Counted from the stretch's first letter, positions 34,292 through 43,145 are shown. The stretch is DNA of 44,171 nucleotides from Holophaga sp. (GCA_031292735.1 JARLGP010000215.1:1-44171), one strand, 5' to 3'. The notes: generated by a model from the sequence alone, not told the origin. Made by a program: numbers and translations.

Positions 34292-36379
34292 ATGACGTCT
34301 CTGAAGTTGCGCACCAGCCTTTGGGTCTTCGCCTGCTTCATCGCCGCCAGCCTTACGGTACTGTGGCTGGGGTACCACTTTCATGAACGGGCATTGGAAG
34401 AGGCGACCCGCAAGGAGGGCTTCGCCACGGCGGCCAGCTGTGCGGGCACCATCAGCAGGAAGATGGCGGACATGGAGCAGGTGGCCCACGACCTGGCCAG
34501 TGCGCTGAGCAGCGGGAAGCTGCCCCCCGACCAGGTCCAGGCGGCGGTGGCCACCGCCCTGGAAAAATCGGCCACCCCCATCCTCCGGATGGGGGTCCTG
34601 TACCGGCCCGGCAGCACGGGCCACGGCCGGCACCTGTTCGGCCCCTACGCCGAGCGGGTGGCCCATGGCGTTCGCCGCTACTTCTATGAGGAATCCTCCG
34701 ACTACAGCGTTCAGGACTGGTTCATTCAGGAGCCCTGGCGCCCCGGATGGCACGAACCCAGATTCTCCCATCGGGGCGGCTGGCTGATGGTGGACTTCGT
34801 CGAACCGTTCCAGGTGCCCGGCGCCCGCACCCCGTCCGGGCTGGTGCGGCTGAACGTGTCCCTGACCGAGGTCCAGGCCATCGTGGACGATCTGGACCTG
34901 GGCCACACCGGCTTCGCCTACCTGCTCTCGGCCAAGGGCGCCTACATGGCCCACCCCCTGGAAGACCTGGTGCTTTCCGGGAAGACCATCCTGGACCGGG
35001 CGGAGGGCGACGGCAAGAAGCGGCTGGCCGACCTGGTCACCCGCAAGGAGAGCGGCTTCACCCACAGCACCAGCAGTTCCACCGGCCAGAAGACCCTGGT
35101 GTTTCTCCAGCGCATTCCCTCCCTGGGCTGGTTCGTGGGCCTGGCCTACCCCGAGAGCAGCCTGCACGAGGTGGCCTCCCTGGACCGCGCGCTGCTGGCC
35201 CTGAGGCTCAGCCTGGCCCTGGTGCTGGCGCTGGTGCTGATCTTCCTGGCCTTCCGGGGCCACCGGCCGGGCCGGGCCAACCTGTGGTGGGCGGTGGGGG
35301 TGGGATCGATGGCCATGGTCGTGGCCAACGGCATCCTGTTCCACTACGTCAACGCCATGCCCGCGCCCAAGGGCGCCTACGATGTCTCGCTCATGGACCG
35401 TGCCAGTCTGGAAAAGTTCAAGTTGCAGAACGCGACCCAGCAGGTGGGCGTCACCCGGATCCCCATGACCTTCATCCCCACCGGGGTCTACCTGCAGACC
35501 CTGGAGGCCGCCGGGCCTGGCCTCACCAAGGTCACCGGCCAGATCTGGCAGCGCCTGCCCAAGGGCACCCCCCGGGACCAGCGCGGCATCGTCTTTCCGG
35601 AGGCCACCGCCGGCGAGGCCACCCTGGGCATCGAACGGCTGGAGGAGGACCACATCCTCCAGTTCTACACGTTCCGGGTGGTGGTGCGGGAGGAGGCGAA
35701 CTCGGACCACTATCCCTTCGACCGCACCAAGCTCCGCCTGCGGATCTGGCCCAGGCCGTTCCTGAATCCGGAGATCCTCGTCCCGGATCTCGACGCCTAC
35801 ACGGTGCTCACCCCCGAAAGCCTGCCCGGGGCCGACCCGGAAATCGAACTGCCCGGGTGGCGGCTGGAGGCCACCGAGTTCGGCTTCACCCAGGAGAACT
35901 ACACCACCCGGTTCGGCCTGGACCGGCTCCACGGCCACAACCGGGGCCCGGAAATGCTCTACAGCATCACCCTGAAACGGGCCTTCGGCAGCCCCTTCAT
36001 CGCGGCGTTCCTGCCCATCCTGGCCGTGGCCGGGCTGCTGTTCACCCTGGTGCTCACGGTCAGCCGGCTGGGCGACAAGGTGAAGGCCACCGGCTACAGC
36101 TACCTCAACTTCCTGCGCACCACCATCGCCCTGTTCTTTTCCCTGGTGGTGGCCCAGTTCAACATCCGCAACCGGATCATCGCCGACGGGGTGATCTGCC
36201 TGGAATGGTACTTCTTCATCATGTACGCGGCGATCCTGGTGGTTTCCATCGACGCGCTGGTGTTCGCCCTGCGCGACCATCCGGTGCTCAGCTACGAGGA
36301 CAACGCATTCGCCAAGCTGGCCTTCTGGCCGGTGCTGCTGGCCTGCTTCTACGTCAATTCGCTGTTCTTCCTCTGGTGA
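34292..36379 (+). CDS. Cache sensor domain fused to a pentameric ligand-gated ion channel-like module
   Basis: A 695-residue membrane protein. Helix 1 lies at about residues 8-28. A periplasmic Cache-type domain follows, about 30-290 (DYSVQDWFIQEPWRPGWHEP, LDLGHTGFAYLLSAKGAYMA, HPLEDLVLSGKTIL). Helices at about 293-312 and 320-342 come next. A second extracytoplasmic beta-rich region (about 350-560) holds ANSDHYPFDRTKLRLRIWPR, like the FPFD motif of Cys-loop/pLGIC receptors, then GWRLEATEFGF and MLYSITLKRAFGSPFIAAFL. Four further helices end the protein (about 567-592, 600-625, 632-660, 673-695), as in a channel pore unit. The order matches ELIC-type channels. The ATG at 34292 has no ribosome site and may be leaderless, with AT-rich TAATAAT just upstream. 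Channel function is inferred. Confidence 0.75.
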   Translation: MTSLKLRTSLWVFACFIAASLTVLWLGYHFHERALEEATRKEGFATAASCAGTISRKMADMEQVAHDLASALSSGKLPPDQVQAAVATALEKSATPILRMGVLYRPGSTGHGRHLFGPYAERVAHGVRRYFYEESSDYSVQDWFIQEPWRPGWHEPRFSHRGGWLMVDFVEPFQVPGARTPSGLVRLNVSLTEVQAIVDDLDLGHTGFAYLLSAKGAYMAHPLEDLVLSGKTILDRAEGDGKKRLADLVTRKESGFTHSTSSSTGQKTLVFLQRIPSLGWFVGLAYPESSLHEVASLDRALLALRLSLALVLALVLIFLAFRGHRPGRANLWWAVGVGSMAMVVANGILFHYVNAMPAPKGAYDVSLMDRASLEKFKLQNATQQVGVTRIPMTFIPTGVYLQTLEAAGPGLTKVTGQIWQRLPKGTPRDQRGIVFPEATAGEATLGIERLEEDHILQFYTFRVVVREEANSDHYPFDRTKLRLRIWPRPFLNPEILVPDLDAYTVLTPESLPGADPEIELPGWRLEATEFGFTQENYTTRFGLDRLHGHNRGPEMLYSITLKRAFGSPFIAAFLPILAVAGLLFTLVLTVSRLGDKVKATGYSYLNFLRTTIALFFSLVVAQFNIRNRIIADGVICLEWYFFIMYAAILVVSIDALVFALRDHPVLSYEDNAFAKLAFWPVLLACFYVNSLFFLW

Positions 36380-36386
36380 GCGCGGA

Positions 36387-37295
36387 TCACTTGCGGTTCA
36401 GCACCAGCCGGATCTGGTTGCCCTTGGCGTTGTGGCTCACTTCGTCCATGACCAGCTGGATCATGGCCAGTCCGCGGCCGCACTGCTTGCCCAGGCTGGC
36501 GTCGGTGAACCGGGAGACGGTGCTGGTGTCGAAGCCGGGGCCGTCGTCGGTGATGGTGACGTCGAACCGGTTCGGCGTCACGTGCATCTCCACGTCGATC
36601 ATGCGGTCGGCATAGTGCGGATCCGCCAGTCGCTGCTGCAGGGTGAGCGCGAAGGTGTCCTGCTCGGCGAACAGGTCGCCCTTCAGGCTGGAATCCAGTT
36701 CCAGGCAGCCATGTTCCAGGGCGTTCACCAGGGCCTCGTGGAAGGCCATGCCGATGACGTCCACATTGGTGGGCCGGGCCAGCCCCATGGGCACCAGCCG
36801 GTCGGTGAGGTGGCCCACCAGGCTCGGGATATCCAGCTCCTTGGCCCGGAACAGGAAATGCCTTTGCTCCTCCACCAGCCCGCGCAGGCCCACCGCGGCC
36901 CGGCCCAGCTCCCGGTGCAGTTCCACCAGATGGAACACGCTGTTCACCAGCTCCCGGATGGTGAGCGGCTTCTGGAACAGGTTGGAGGCGCCCATGCGCA
37001 TGGCCCGGATGGCGAAGTCCAGGGTGGCCTGTCCGGTCATCAGGATCACCGGCAGGCCTGGCTTGGTGGACTTGACCCGGTTGATGACGTCGAAGCCGTC
37101 CATGCCGTCCATGTTGATGTCGGTGATCACCAGGTCGAACTGGGGCGAATCCGGATCCTCCAGCAGGCGCAGGGCCCGGTGCCCCTCGGAAAACGGGTGG
37201 ACCTTCATCCCGTAATGGGTCAGGGCTTCGCCCACCATGCCGAGCACGCCGGTGTCGTCATCGATGAGGAGAATGTGGGGCGGATGGGTGGCCAT
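36387..37295 (-). CDS. Response-regulator receiver fused to an HATPase (anti-sigma-type) domain
   Basis: A 302-residue signalling protein. The receiver domain spans about residues 5-125: HILLIDDDTGVLGMVGEAL with the acidic pocket, LVITDINMDGMDGF with the phospho-acceptor Asp near residue 57, LMTGQA and NLFQKPL. A linker follows. The C-terminal part (about 175-302) is a GHKL ATPase of RsbW style: GMAFHEALVNALEHGCLELD, FDVTITDDGPGFD, KQCGRGLAMIQLVMDEV. There is no His phosphorylation helix, so it more likely phosphorylates or binds an anti-sigma-factor antagonist than acts as a His kinase. The ATG at 37295 follows AGGA. It lies 25 nt after waaA on the same strand. Confidence 0.88.
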   Translation of the reverse strand: MATHPPHILLIDDDTGVLGMVGEALTHYGMKVHPFSEGHRALRLLEDPDSPQFDLVITDINMDGMDGFDVINRVKSTKPGLPVILMTGQATLDFAIRAMRMGASNLFQKPLTIRELVNSVFHLVELHRELGRAAVGLRGLVEEQRHFLFRAKELDIPSLVGHLTDRLVPMGLARPTNVDVIGMAFHEALVNALEHGCLELDSSLKGDLFAEQDTFALTLQQRLADPHYADRMIDVEMHVTPNRFDVTITDDGPGFDTSTVSRFTDASLGKQCGRGLAMIQLVMDEVSHNAKGNQIRLVLNRK

Positions 37296-37320
37296 GAAGC
37301 AATCCTGGTATCGCTCAACT

Positions 37321-38580
37321 TTACCGGGGTGCAGGTATGATTTTTGAAACAAATTCCCACGTTTTTTCCAAAGCTCCGATCAGGCTCTCGGGCAGCTGGA
37401 CCGGCACGCCCTTTCCGGCCGGGCGCAGAACGCCCTCCGCCAGCACCGCGGCCACTTCCCCGGCCAGCTGGTCGGCCGGCACCACCCGCACCAGGCCGGC
37501 CGCGCGCAGCGGCGCCACCAGGTCCTGGAAGTTCTCGAAGCCCGGCCCCAGCAGGGTCGGCAGGCCCCAGCCCACCGGTTCCAGCGGGTTGTGCCCGCCC
37601 CGCCAGGCCCAGCCGCCGCCCACCAGGGCCACGCTGCCTTCACCATAGGCCCCGGCCAGTTCGCCCAGGGTGTCCAGCAGCAGGATGTCGGTATCGGCCC
37701 AGTCGCGCGGCCCCTCCGGCCAGGTGCCGGAGCCGCGCCGGAAGCGCAGCCCCTTGGCCTGCAGAAGCTCCGCCACCGCCTGGAAGCGGCGCGGCTGGCG
37801 CGGCGCCAGCACCAGGCGCAGGCCCGGATGGCTCGCCCGGACCTCCGTCCAGGCGGCCAGGACCAGCTCCTCCTCGGTGTCCACCGTGTTCCCGGCCACC
37901 AGCACCGGATCCCCGCCCCAGGCCTCGCGCAGCGGCGCCCAGCCGGAATGCAGGGGCCTGGGCGGGGCCAGGTCGGCCTTCAGGTTCCCGCCCAGCACCA
38001 CCCTGGGCGCCCCCAGCTTGCGGAAGGCGCGCACCGATTCCTCGTCCCGGGCCGCCACCAGGGTGATCCGGGAAGCCGCCCGGGCCATCCAGGCCCGGCC
38101 CCGCTCCAGGCTGCGCCCGGTGAGCCGGCCGTTCACGATGCAGGAGGGCACCCCGCGCGCCTCCAGGGTGCGCAGCAGGTTGGGCCAGATCTCCGTTTCC
38201 AGGCCGATGAAGGCCCCCGGGAGCTGGCGCAGGAACGGCTCCAGCCCGCGCGGGTCGTCCAGCGGGAAGGCGCCTCCGGTGATCCGTCCGGCGCCCCGGT
38301 CCCAGCCGGGCAGGCGTTGTTCCAGCAGCTTCAGCCCGGCCGCGGTGCCGGTGGTCACGTGGATCCGATGCCCCGCGGCCAGCAGCCGGCCCAGGATGCC
38401 TTCGGCCAGCATCAGTTCCCCGACGCTCACCGCCTGGACCCAGATCCAGCCCGGCCTGGGCTGCGCCACCGTGGCCTCCAGGCGCAGCCGCCAACTGTCC
38501 GGCAGGCCCCGCACCACGGCCCGGGCGCAGCATCCGGCCAACGTGACAGCCGTAAGGTAACTGGTATCCACAAAGTCCAT
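37321..38580 (-). CDS. waaA: 3-deoxy-D-manno-octulosonic acid transferase
   Basis: Adds Kdo sugars from CMP-Kdo to lipid A precursor at the inner membrane, a marker of an LPS-containing envelope. The 419-residue protein has the family features WVQAVSVGELMLAEGILGRL with the catalytic Glu, GLETEIWPNLLRTLEARGVP, LVAGNTVDTEEELVLAAW and the C-terminal GGHNPLEPVGWGLPTLLGPG, then FENFQDL. An N-terminal hydrophobic anchor is weak. GGGAGG precedes the ATG at 38580. It is divergent from the CobW gene (76-nt gap), with the receiver-HATPase gene 25 nt downstream. Confidence 0.94.
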   Translation of the reverse strand: MDFVDTSYLTAVTLAGCCARAVVRGLPDSWRLRLEATVAQPRPGWIWVQAVSVGELMLAEGILGRLLAAGHRIHVTTGTAAGLKLLEQRLPGWDRGAGRITGGAFPLDDPRGLEPFLRQLPGAFIGLETEIWPNLLRTLEARGVPSCIVNGRLTGRSLERGRAWMARAASRITLVAARDEESVRAFRKLGAPRVVLGGNLKADLAPPRPLHSGWAPLREAWGGDPVLVAGNTVDTEEELVLAAWTEVRASHPGLRLVLAPRQPRRFQAVAELLQAKGLRFRRGSGTWPEGPRDWADTDILLLDTLGELAGAYGEGSVALVGGGWAWRGGHNPLEPVGWGLPTLLGPGFENFQDLVAPLRAAGLVRVVPADQLAGEVAAVLAEGVLRPAGKGVPVQLPESLIGALEKTWEFVSKIIPAPR

Positions 38581-38656
38581 GGCTCTAGCCTCCCATGAAC
38601 GCTGGGGGAAGGCATCATGGAAGGTGGGGCGCGCCCGCCCCGGTGGAAGGACACAG

Positions 38657-39673
38657 ATGCTCGAAGTGCTCATGGTCACCGGCCCGCTCGGCTCGGGCAA
38701 GACCACCGTGATGAACCGGCTGCTCAAGGCCGAGCTGGGCCAGGGCCGCCGGGTGGCGGTGCTCATCAACGAATTCGGCGCCGTGAGCGTGGACGGCACC
38801 CTGGTGGCTTCCGGCCGGCCGGAGCTGGCGGACATCGCCAACCTGGTGGACGGCTGCGTCTGCTGCAGCCTGCGGGGCGACGTGGTGACCACCCTGGCCG
38901 GATGGTGCGACCAGCCCGACGCCACCCGGCCCCAGCGGGTGCTGCTGGAGACCACCGGCCTGGCCGACCCCACCGACCTGGTGGACCTGGAGCGGGAGCC
39001 GCAACTGGCCGGCCGCATGCGGCTGGCGGGTTGCCTCACGGTGATCTCGGCCCTGACCCCCCTGGACCATCTCCAGCGGCCGCTGCTGCGCCGGCAGGCC
39101 GGGCTGGCCAGCCTGGTCTACGTGAGCAAGGCCGACCTGGACCCGAGCCTGGCCATGGCCTGGGAGAGCCAGATCCGCGCCGCCTTCCGCGGGCACAGCA
39201 TCCAGCCCGCGCGCATGGGGGTGCCGGCGGCGGCGGTGGACCCCTGGGCCGGCGTGATCCCCCAGGCGCCGGCCCCGGAGGCCGCCCTGCCCTCCTTCAC
39301 CGGAGCCCGGGCCCTGACCCTGGGCTGGGACCACCCCCTGGATCCCGAGGCCCTGGAGGCGCTGTTCCTGCGTCCCCTGGCCCAGGGCGAGCTGCTGCGC
39401 GCCAAGGGCATCTGCGCCTTCAAGGACTGGCCCGCGCGCAACGACGGCAGCGACCGCTGGGCCTTCCAGTGGGCCGACGGCCGGCTGGAGATCGCCCCAC
39501 TGCCGGCCGGCCCGGACGGGAAGCTGGCGGACCGGGTGGCGGTGGTCATCGGGGTCGGGCTGGATTGGGCCGGGTGGAAGGGCGACCTGCGCGGGCTGGA
39601 GCGGCCGCCGGCGGGGGCGCGGCGGAAGGTGGCGTTGCGGCCCCATGGAAGCCCTGGGCCGGAACCTTGCTAG
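38657..39673 (+). CDS. CobW/P47K-family (G3E) GTPase
   Basis: Metal-handling GTPase of the CobW/YjiA/ZNG1 group, which delivers or buffers metals for target proteins. The 338-residue protein has Walker A GPLGSGKTTVMNRLL (about residues 9-23), VLINEFGAVSVDG, the metal-binding GCVCCSLRGD (CxCC, about residues 68-77), ETTGLADPTDL and SKADL as the base-recognition motif. The C-terminal CobW_C-like domain is present. The ATG at 38657 follows GGAAGG; a frame extending upstream to 38579 is not supported. The next gene starts 34 nt later. Confidence 0.92.
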   Translation: MLEVLMVTGPLGSGKTTVMNRLLKAELGQGRRVAVLINEFGAVSVDGTLVASGRPELADIANLVDGCVCCSLRGDVVTTLAGWCDQPDATRPQRVLLETTGLADPTDLVDLEREPQLAGRMRLAGCLTVISALTPLDHLQRPLLRRQAGLASLVYVSKADLDPSLAMAWESQIRAAFRGHSIQPARMGVPAAAVDPWAGVIPQAPAPEAALPSFTGARALTLGWDHPLDPEALEALFLRPLAQGELLRAKGICAFKDWPARNDGSDRWAFQWADGRLEIAPLPAGPDGKLADRVAVVIGVGLDWAGWKGDLRGLERPPAGARRKVALRPHGSPGPEPC

Positions 39674-39707
39674 ACTGGCGGCGTCCTCACCCCCAGGTTG
39701 CCCCCTG

Positions 39708-40358
39708 ATGCCCAAGCCCGTTCCCGATCTTCTGAAAGCCCTGACCCTCCTGGTTGCCGCGCTGGTCTGCGCCGGTCTGGCCAACGTCTGGGCCCGGACC
39801 GACCGGAAACTGGACTGGATGGGCTGGGCCCCCCCGGCGGCCACGCCGCAAACCGCGGCCGCGGCGCCTGCCCCGCCTTCACCCGCGCCCCCGCCTCCGA
39901 CCCCGGCAGCCCGGGCGACACCGGCGGCGCCCGCGCCCGCCGTCATAGAGAAGGCGGCCAGGGCGCCCAGGAAGCCCGACGCCCAGTTCGCCCCGTCGCC
40001 CCAGGAGGTGATCCGGGAGATCTCCTCCCCGGCGGCCTGGGACGCCTTCCAGCTCAAGATCCCGTTCCTGGACGCCCGGCGCAGCGAGGAATTCGCCGCC
40101 GGCCACGTGCCCGGGGCCTGGAGCATCCCCATCTGGGAGGCGAACGCCGCGGCCCGCATCACCGAATTCGAGGCCCGCGCCAACCCCCAGTCGTCGGCCC
40201 CCATCGCCATCTACTGCTCGGGCGGCGACTGCGCCGATTCGAAGCTGCTGGCCAAGCGGCTGGTGGACCTGGGCTACCGCAACCTGCTCATCTACCGGGA
40301 CGGCTTTCCCGACTGGCTGCAGCGGGGCCGGCCCAAGGAACAGGGGGCGCGGCCATGA
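39708..40358 (+). CDS. Membrane-anchored rhodanese-domain protein
   Basis: A 216-residue protein with an N-terminal hydrophobic segment (about residues 9-29, LKALTLLVAALVCAGLANVW), a Pro/Ala-rich spacer (about 40-80) and a rhodanese domain (about 105-205). The domain has IPFLDARRSEEFAAGHVPGA and the loop IYCSGGDCADSKLLAKRL, whose first Cys is the expected sulfur-accepting residue, then GYRNLLIYRDGFPDWLQ. It probably acts in the periplasm. Its stop overlaps the start of the MauE-like gene by 4 nt (ATGA), so the two are likely made together and may serve redox or sulfur chemistry in the envelope. Confidence 0.87.
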   Translation: MPKPVPDLLKALTLLVAALVCAGLANVWARTDRKLDWMGWAPPAATPQTAAAAPAPPSPAPPPPTPAARATPAAPAPAVIEKAARAPRKPDAQFAPSPQEVIREISSPAAWDAFQLKIPFLDARRSEEFAAGHVPGAWSIPIWEANAAARITEFEARANPQSSAPIAIYCSGGDCADSKLLAKRLVDLGYRNLLIYRDGFPDWLQRGRPKEQGARP

Positions 40359-40807
40359 TCCGGCGCCTGCTCCACCCCTGGCTCACGGTGCGCGCCCAGA
40401 TCGCCCTGGGCGCGGTGTTCGTGGCCGCGGCCCTGCCCAAGCTGGCCGATCCGCCCGGGTTCGCCGAGGCGCTCTGGAACCACCAGCTGGCCCCGGCCTG
40501 GCTGGTGCACCCGGCGGCCCTCACCCTGCCCTGGCTCGAGCTGCTGTGCGGCCTGGCCCTCTGCCTCGGGGTCTGGACCCGGGCCGCCGCCGGCTGGCTC
40601 ACGGCGCTGCTGCTGGTGTTCGTCACCGCCCTTTCCATCAACCTGGCCCGGCACCACCCGGTGGACTGCGGCTGCTTCCAGACCCAGACCAGCGCCCGCA
40701 GCGCCGATCAGCGGGTGGGAGACATGCGCTGGGCGATCCTGCGCGACCTCGGCCTGCTGGCCCTGGCGGCCCAGATTCTGGCCGCCGGCGCGGTCCGCCG
40801 ACCCTAG
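40355..40807 (+). CDS. MauE/DoxX-like integral membrane protein
   Basis: A 150-residue protein with four hydrophobic helices (QIALGAVFVAAALPKLADPP, then LTLPWLELLCGLALCLGVWT, GWLTALLLVFVTALSINLAR and DLGLLALAAQILAAGAV). DCGCF after the third helix is typical of MauE-type proteins linked to disulfide formation in methylamine dehydrogenase maturation and in other thiol-redox contexts. The ATG at 40355 overlaps the rhodanese stop. The pairing with a rhodanese and the CxC motif suggests envelope thiol or sulfur redox work; no methylamine genes are present here. Confidence 0.85.
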   Translation: MIRRLLHPWLTVRAQIALGAVFVAAALPKLADPPGFAEALWNHQLAPAWLVHPAALTLPWLELLCGLALCLGVWTRAAAGWLTALLLVFVTALSINLARHHPVDCGCFQTQTSARSADQRVGDMRWAILRDLGLLALAAQILAAGAVRRP

Positions 40808-40860
40808 CGCTCGATTTTTCACAGGAACCCGCTACAATGGAGGGTTCTTTGGGGGCATGA

Positions 40861-42468
40861 ATGCTGGCAGTACAAAACGTGACCATGCGCTTTGGCGCCA
40901 GGATCCTGTTCGAGGATGTGACCACCACCTTCATGCCGGGCCGCCGGTACGGCCTCACCGGCCCCAACGGCAGCGGCAAGTCCACCTTCATCAAGCTGTT
41001 CACCGGCGAGCAGGAGCTCCAGACCGGCACCGTCCAGAAGCCCCGGAAGATGGGCGTGCTGGCCCAGGACCAGTTCGCCTTCGACCAGTTCCGGGTGGTG
41101 GACACCGTCATCATGGGCAACAAGGGCCTGTGGGCGGCCCTGCAGGAGCGCGACCTGATCTACGCCAAGCCCGAGATCACCGACGCCGACGGCATGCGCC
41201 TGGGCGAGCTGGAGGGGGTCGTGGCGGACGAGGACGGCTACACCGCCGAAAGCGACGCGGCCATCCTGCTCACCGGGCTGGGCGTGCCGGAGCACCTGCA
41301 CGAGCGGCAGATGAGCGAGATCCAGGGCGGCCAGAAGGTGCGGGTGCTGCTGGCCCAGGCCCTGTTCGGCAATCCCGAGGCCCTGCTGCTGGACGAGCCC
41401 ACCAACCATCTGGATCTGGAATCCATCCACTGGCTGGAAGGCTTCCTGGCCCGCTACAAGGGCTCGGTGGTGGTCATCTCCCACGACCGCCACTTCCTCA
41501 ACGCGGTCTGCACCCACATCGCCGACATCGACTACCAGACCATCATCCAGTACACCGGCGGCTACGACGACATGGTCATGCAGAAGATGCAGATCCGCTC
41601 GCGGCTGGAGGCCGAGAACACCCAGCGGGAGAAGAAGATCGCCCAGCTGGAGGAATTCATCCAGCGCTTCGCCGCCGGCACCCGGTCCAGCCAGGTGAAC
41701 TCGCGCCAGAAGGAAGTGGAACGGCTGGCGCCCAACGACCTGGCCCGCAGCAACATCCAGCGCCCCTACATCAAGTTCGACCAGGACAAGCCTGGCGGCC
41801 GCCACGCCCTGGAATTCGAGCACGTGGCCAAGGGCTACGACACCGACAACGGCCGGCTGGAGGTGATCCGCGACTTCACCGCCAACGTCAGCCGGGGCGA
41901 GAAGATCGCCCTGGTGGGCCGCAACGGCGCCGGCAAGTCCACCCTGCTCAAGGCCCTGCTGGCCAACGCGCCCAGCGTCACCGAGCTGGACCGGGCCATC
42001 GACGCGGGCGAGGTGAAGTGGGGCCACGATGTGAAGGTCGGCTACTTCGCCCAGGATTTCCGGGAATCCATCCCCGACGGCTACGGCCTGGTGGACTGGC
42101 TCCGGCAGTTCGATCCCGACGCGCTGGTGGAGACCATCCGCGGCGTGCTGGGGCAGATGCTGTTCCGCGGCGACGAGGGCATGAAGCGCACCGAGGTGCT
42201 TTCCGGCGGCGAGGCCTGCCGGCTGATGTTCTGCAAGCTCATGCTGCAGAAGCCCAACTTCCTGGTGCTGGACGAGCCCACCAACCACCTGGACCTGGAA
42301 GCCGTCATCGCCCTCAACACGGCCCTGCAGGGCTACAAGGGCACGGTCATCCTGGTCAGCCACGACGAGGACCTGATCGACGAAGTGGCCACCCGGGTCT
42401 GGTCGGTCACCGACACCGGCATCGAGGACTTCCAGGGCTCGTACTCGGAATTCCTGGCCAGCCGCTAG
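40861..42468 (+). CDS. ABC-F family ATPase (YbiT-like)
   Basis: Soluble twin-ATPase protein of the ABC-F group, which acts on the ribosome rather than in transport. The 535-residue protein has the first nucleotide site GPNGSGKST (about residues 35-43), signature QGGQKVRVLLAQALF and LLLDEPTNHLDLESIHWLEG, and the second site GRNGAGKST, LSGGEACRLMFCKLML and VLDEPTNHLDLEAV. The inter-domain linker (about 235-300, charged and helical) is the expected ribosome-contacting arm. ABC-F members of the YbiT subgroup match this length and layout. The gene ends overlapping the opposite-strand glycosylase gene by 4 nt, stop codon on stop codon. Confidence 0.95.
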   Translation: MLAVQNVTMRFGARILFEDVTTTFMPGRRYGLTGPNGSGKSTFIKLFTGEQELQTGTVQKPRKMGVLAQDQFAFDQFRVVDTVIMGNKGLWAALQERDLIYAKPEITDADGMRLGELEGVVADEDGYTAESDAAILLTGLGVPEHLHERQMSEIQGGQKVRVLLAQALFGNPEALLLDEPTNHLDLESIHWLEGFLARYKGSVVVISHDRHFLNAVCTHIADIDYQTIIQYTGGYDDMVMQKMQIRSRLEAENTQREKKIAQLEEFIQRFAAGTRSSQVNSRQKEVERLAPNDLARSNIQRPYIKFDQDKPGGRHALEFEHVAKGYDTDNGRLEVIRDFTANVSRGEKIALVGRNGAGKSTLLKALLANAPSVTELDRAIDAGEVKWGHDVKVGYFAQDFRESIPDGYGLVDWLRQFDPDALVETIRGVLGQMLFRGDEGMKRTEVLSGGEACRLMFCKLMLQKPNFLVLDEPTNHLDLEAVIALNTALQGYKGTVILVSHDEDLIDEVATRVWSVTDTGIEDFQGSYSEFLASR

Positions 42469-42896
42469 GAGCGCACTTCCCAGGGGGCGATGCCGCCCGG
42501 AACCACCCGGAACGAAGGGTGCGGCTCCGGGCTGGTCACCGTCCCGAACGGCCGCAGCCAGGCCGGGGCCCGCAGCTCCAGCTTGGCCCGCAGGTGCTGC
42601 CACTCGTAGTCCAGCTGTCCGCGGGTGACCTCCATCGGCGGGCAGGCTTCTGCCGGCGGCAGCTTCCCCAGGTCGAAGCGGTAGCCCCGGCCGGCGGCTT
42701 CCGCCTGGACGGCCCGCAGGTAGGCCGCGATGGCGCCGGCCGGGGCGGGGCTTTGAAGGAACCGCAGGAGCTGAGGGTGGTGCCGGTAGCCGCGGGTCTG
42801 GCCGGCCAGCACCGCCTGGGCCAGCAGCCCCTCGCGCCACAGGGCCACCAGGCCCTTGGGATCCAGGTAGCGGGGGTGCAGGGACCATAGGCGCAT
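42465..42896 (-). CDS. Pyrimidine dimer DNA glycosylase-like protein (Pyr_excise family)
   Basis: A 143-residue protein whose start MRLWSLHPRYLDPKGLVALW, then REGLLAQAVLAGQTRGYRHH, is characteristic of the pyrimidine-dimer excision family related to phage T4 endonuclease V. Such enzymes nick DNA at UV dimers. The middle (QLLRFLQSPAPAGAIAAYLR, RGYRFDLGKLPP) agrees. The ATG at 42896 is chosen from the conserved start; a longer frame to 42974 begins with MDVAHGEQ, which is not part of this family but matches the first residues of the luxR product. The upstream region thus carries the shared lux-box block. Biochemical role inferred from family. Confidence 0.83.
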   Translation of the reverse strand: MRLWSLHPRYLDPKGLVALWREGLLAQAVLAGQTRGYRHHPQLLRFLQSPAPAGAIAAYLRAVQAEAAGRGYRFDLGKLPPAEACPPMEVTRGQLDYEWQHLRAKLELRAPAWLRPFGTVTSPEPHPSFRVVPGGIAPWEVRS

Positions 42897-42951
42897 TCCC
42901 CAGCAATAGCACGATTCCCTGGCCCGGCCGGGGCGGAATCGCCCCTTGTCC

Positions 42952-43020
42952 TGCTCTCCATGCGCAACATCCATTCAAGGGCAGATTTGGGCCAAAACCT
43001 AGCCGATCGGCCAGTTACCC
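42952..43020 (-). repeat. Second copy of the lux-box block
   Basis: The minus strand of this block aligns with 3618-3686 over 69 bp without gaps at about 80% identity, including GGGTAACT, the palindrome, GGCTAG and GAATGGATGTT, then CATGGAGAGCA. In the 3.6-kb copy this run leads into luxR; here it leads away from the kelch gene into the pyrimidine-dimer glycosylase's upstream region, leaving about ten luxR-like codons (MDVAHGEQ). Confidence 0.75.
42999..43014. promoter_or_regulatory. lux-box-like palindrome upstream of the kelch lipoprotein gene
   Basis: CTAGCCGATCGGCCAG, one mismatch from a perfect 16-bp dyad and one base from the element at 3624-3639. It lies 131 nt upstream of the lipoprotein ATG at 43146, in the position expected for a shared divergent control site. 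It is a plausible target of the LuxR protein at 3.66 kb. Confidence 0.55.
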
Positions 43021-43145
43021 AAAGCGCAACGGGGCGTTACCCTTTTTTGAACTCTGTTCCAGAACCGTTTTCCCGCGCCCGAGTCCTGCTCGCAGCGCCA
43101 TCCGCAGCAGAGCCGTTATCCATCCCCTTCCCTTTGGAGCCAACC

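Noticed and set aside
40819..42978. 719-codon frame opposite the ABC-F gene
   Set aside because: Shadow frame; the plus strand has all ABC-F motifs. Only the 143-residue gene at 42465-42896, in another frame, is kept.
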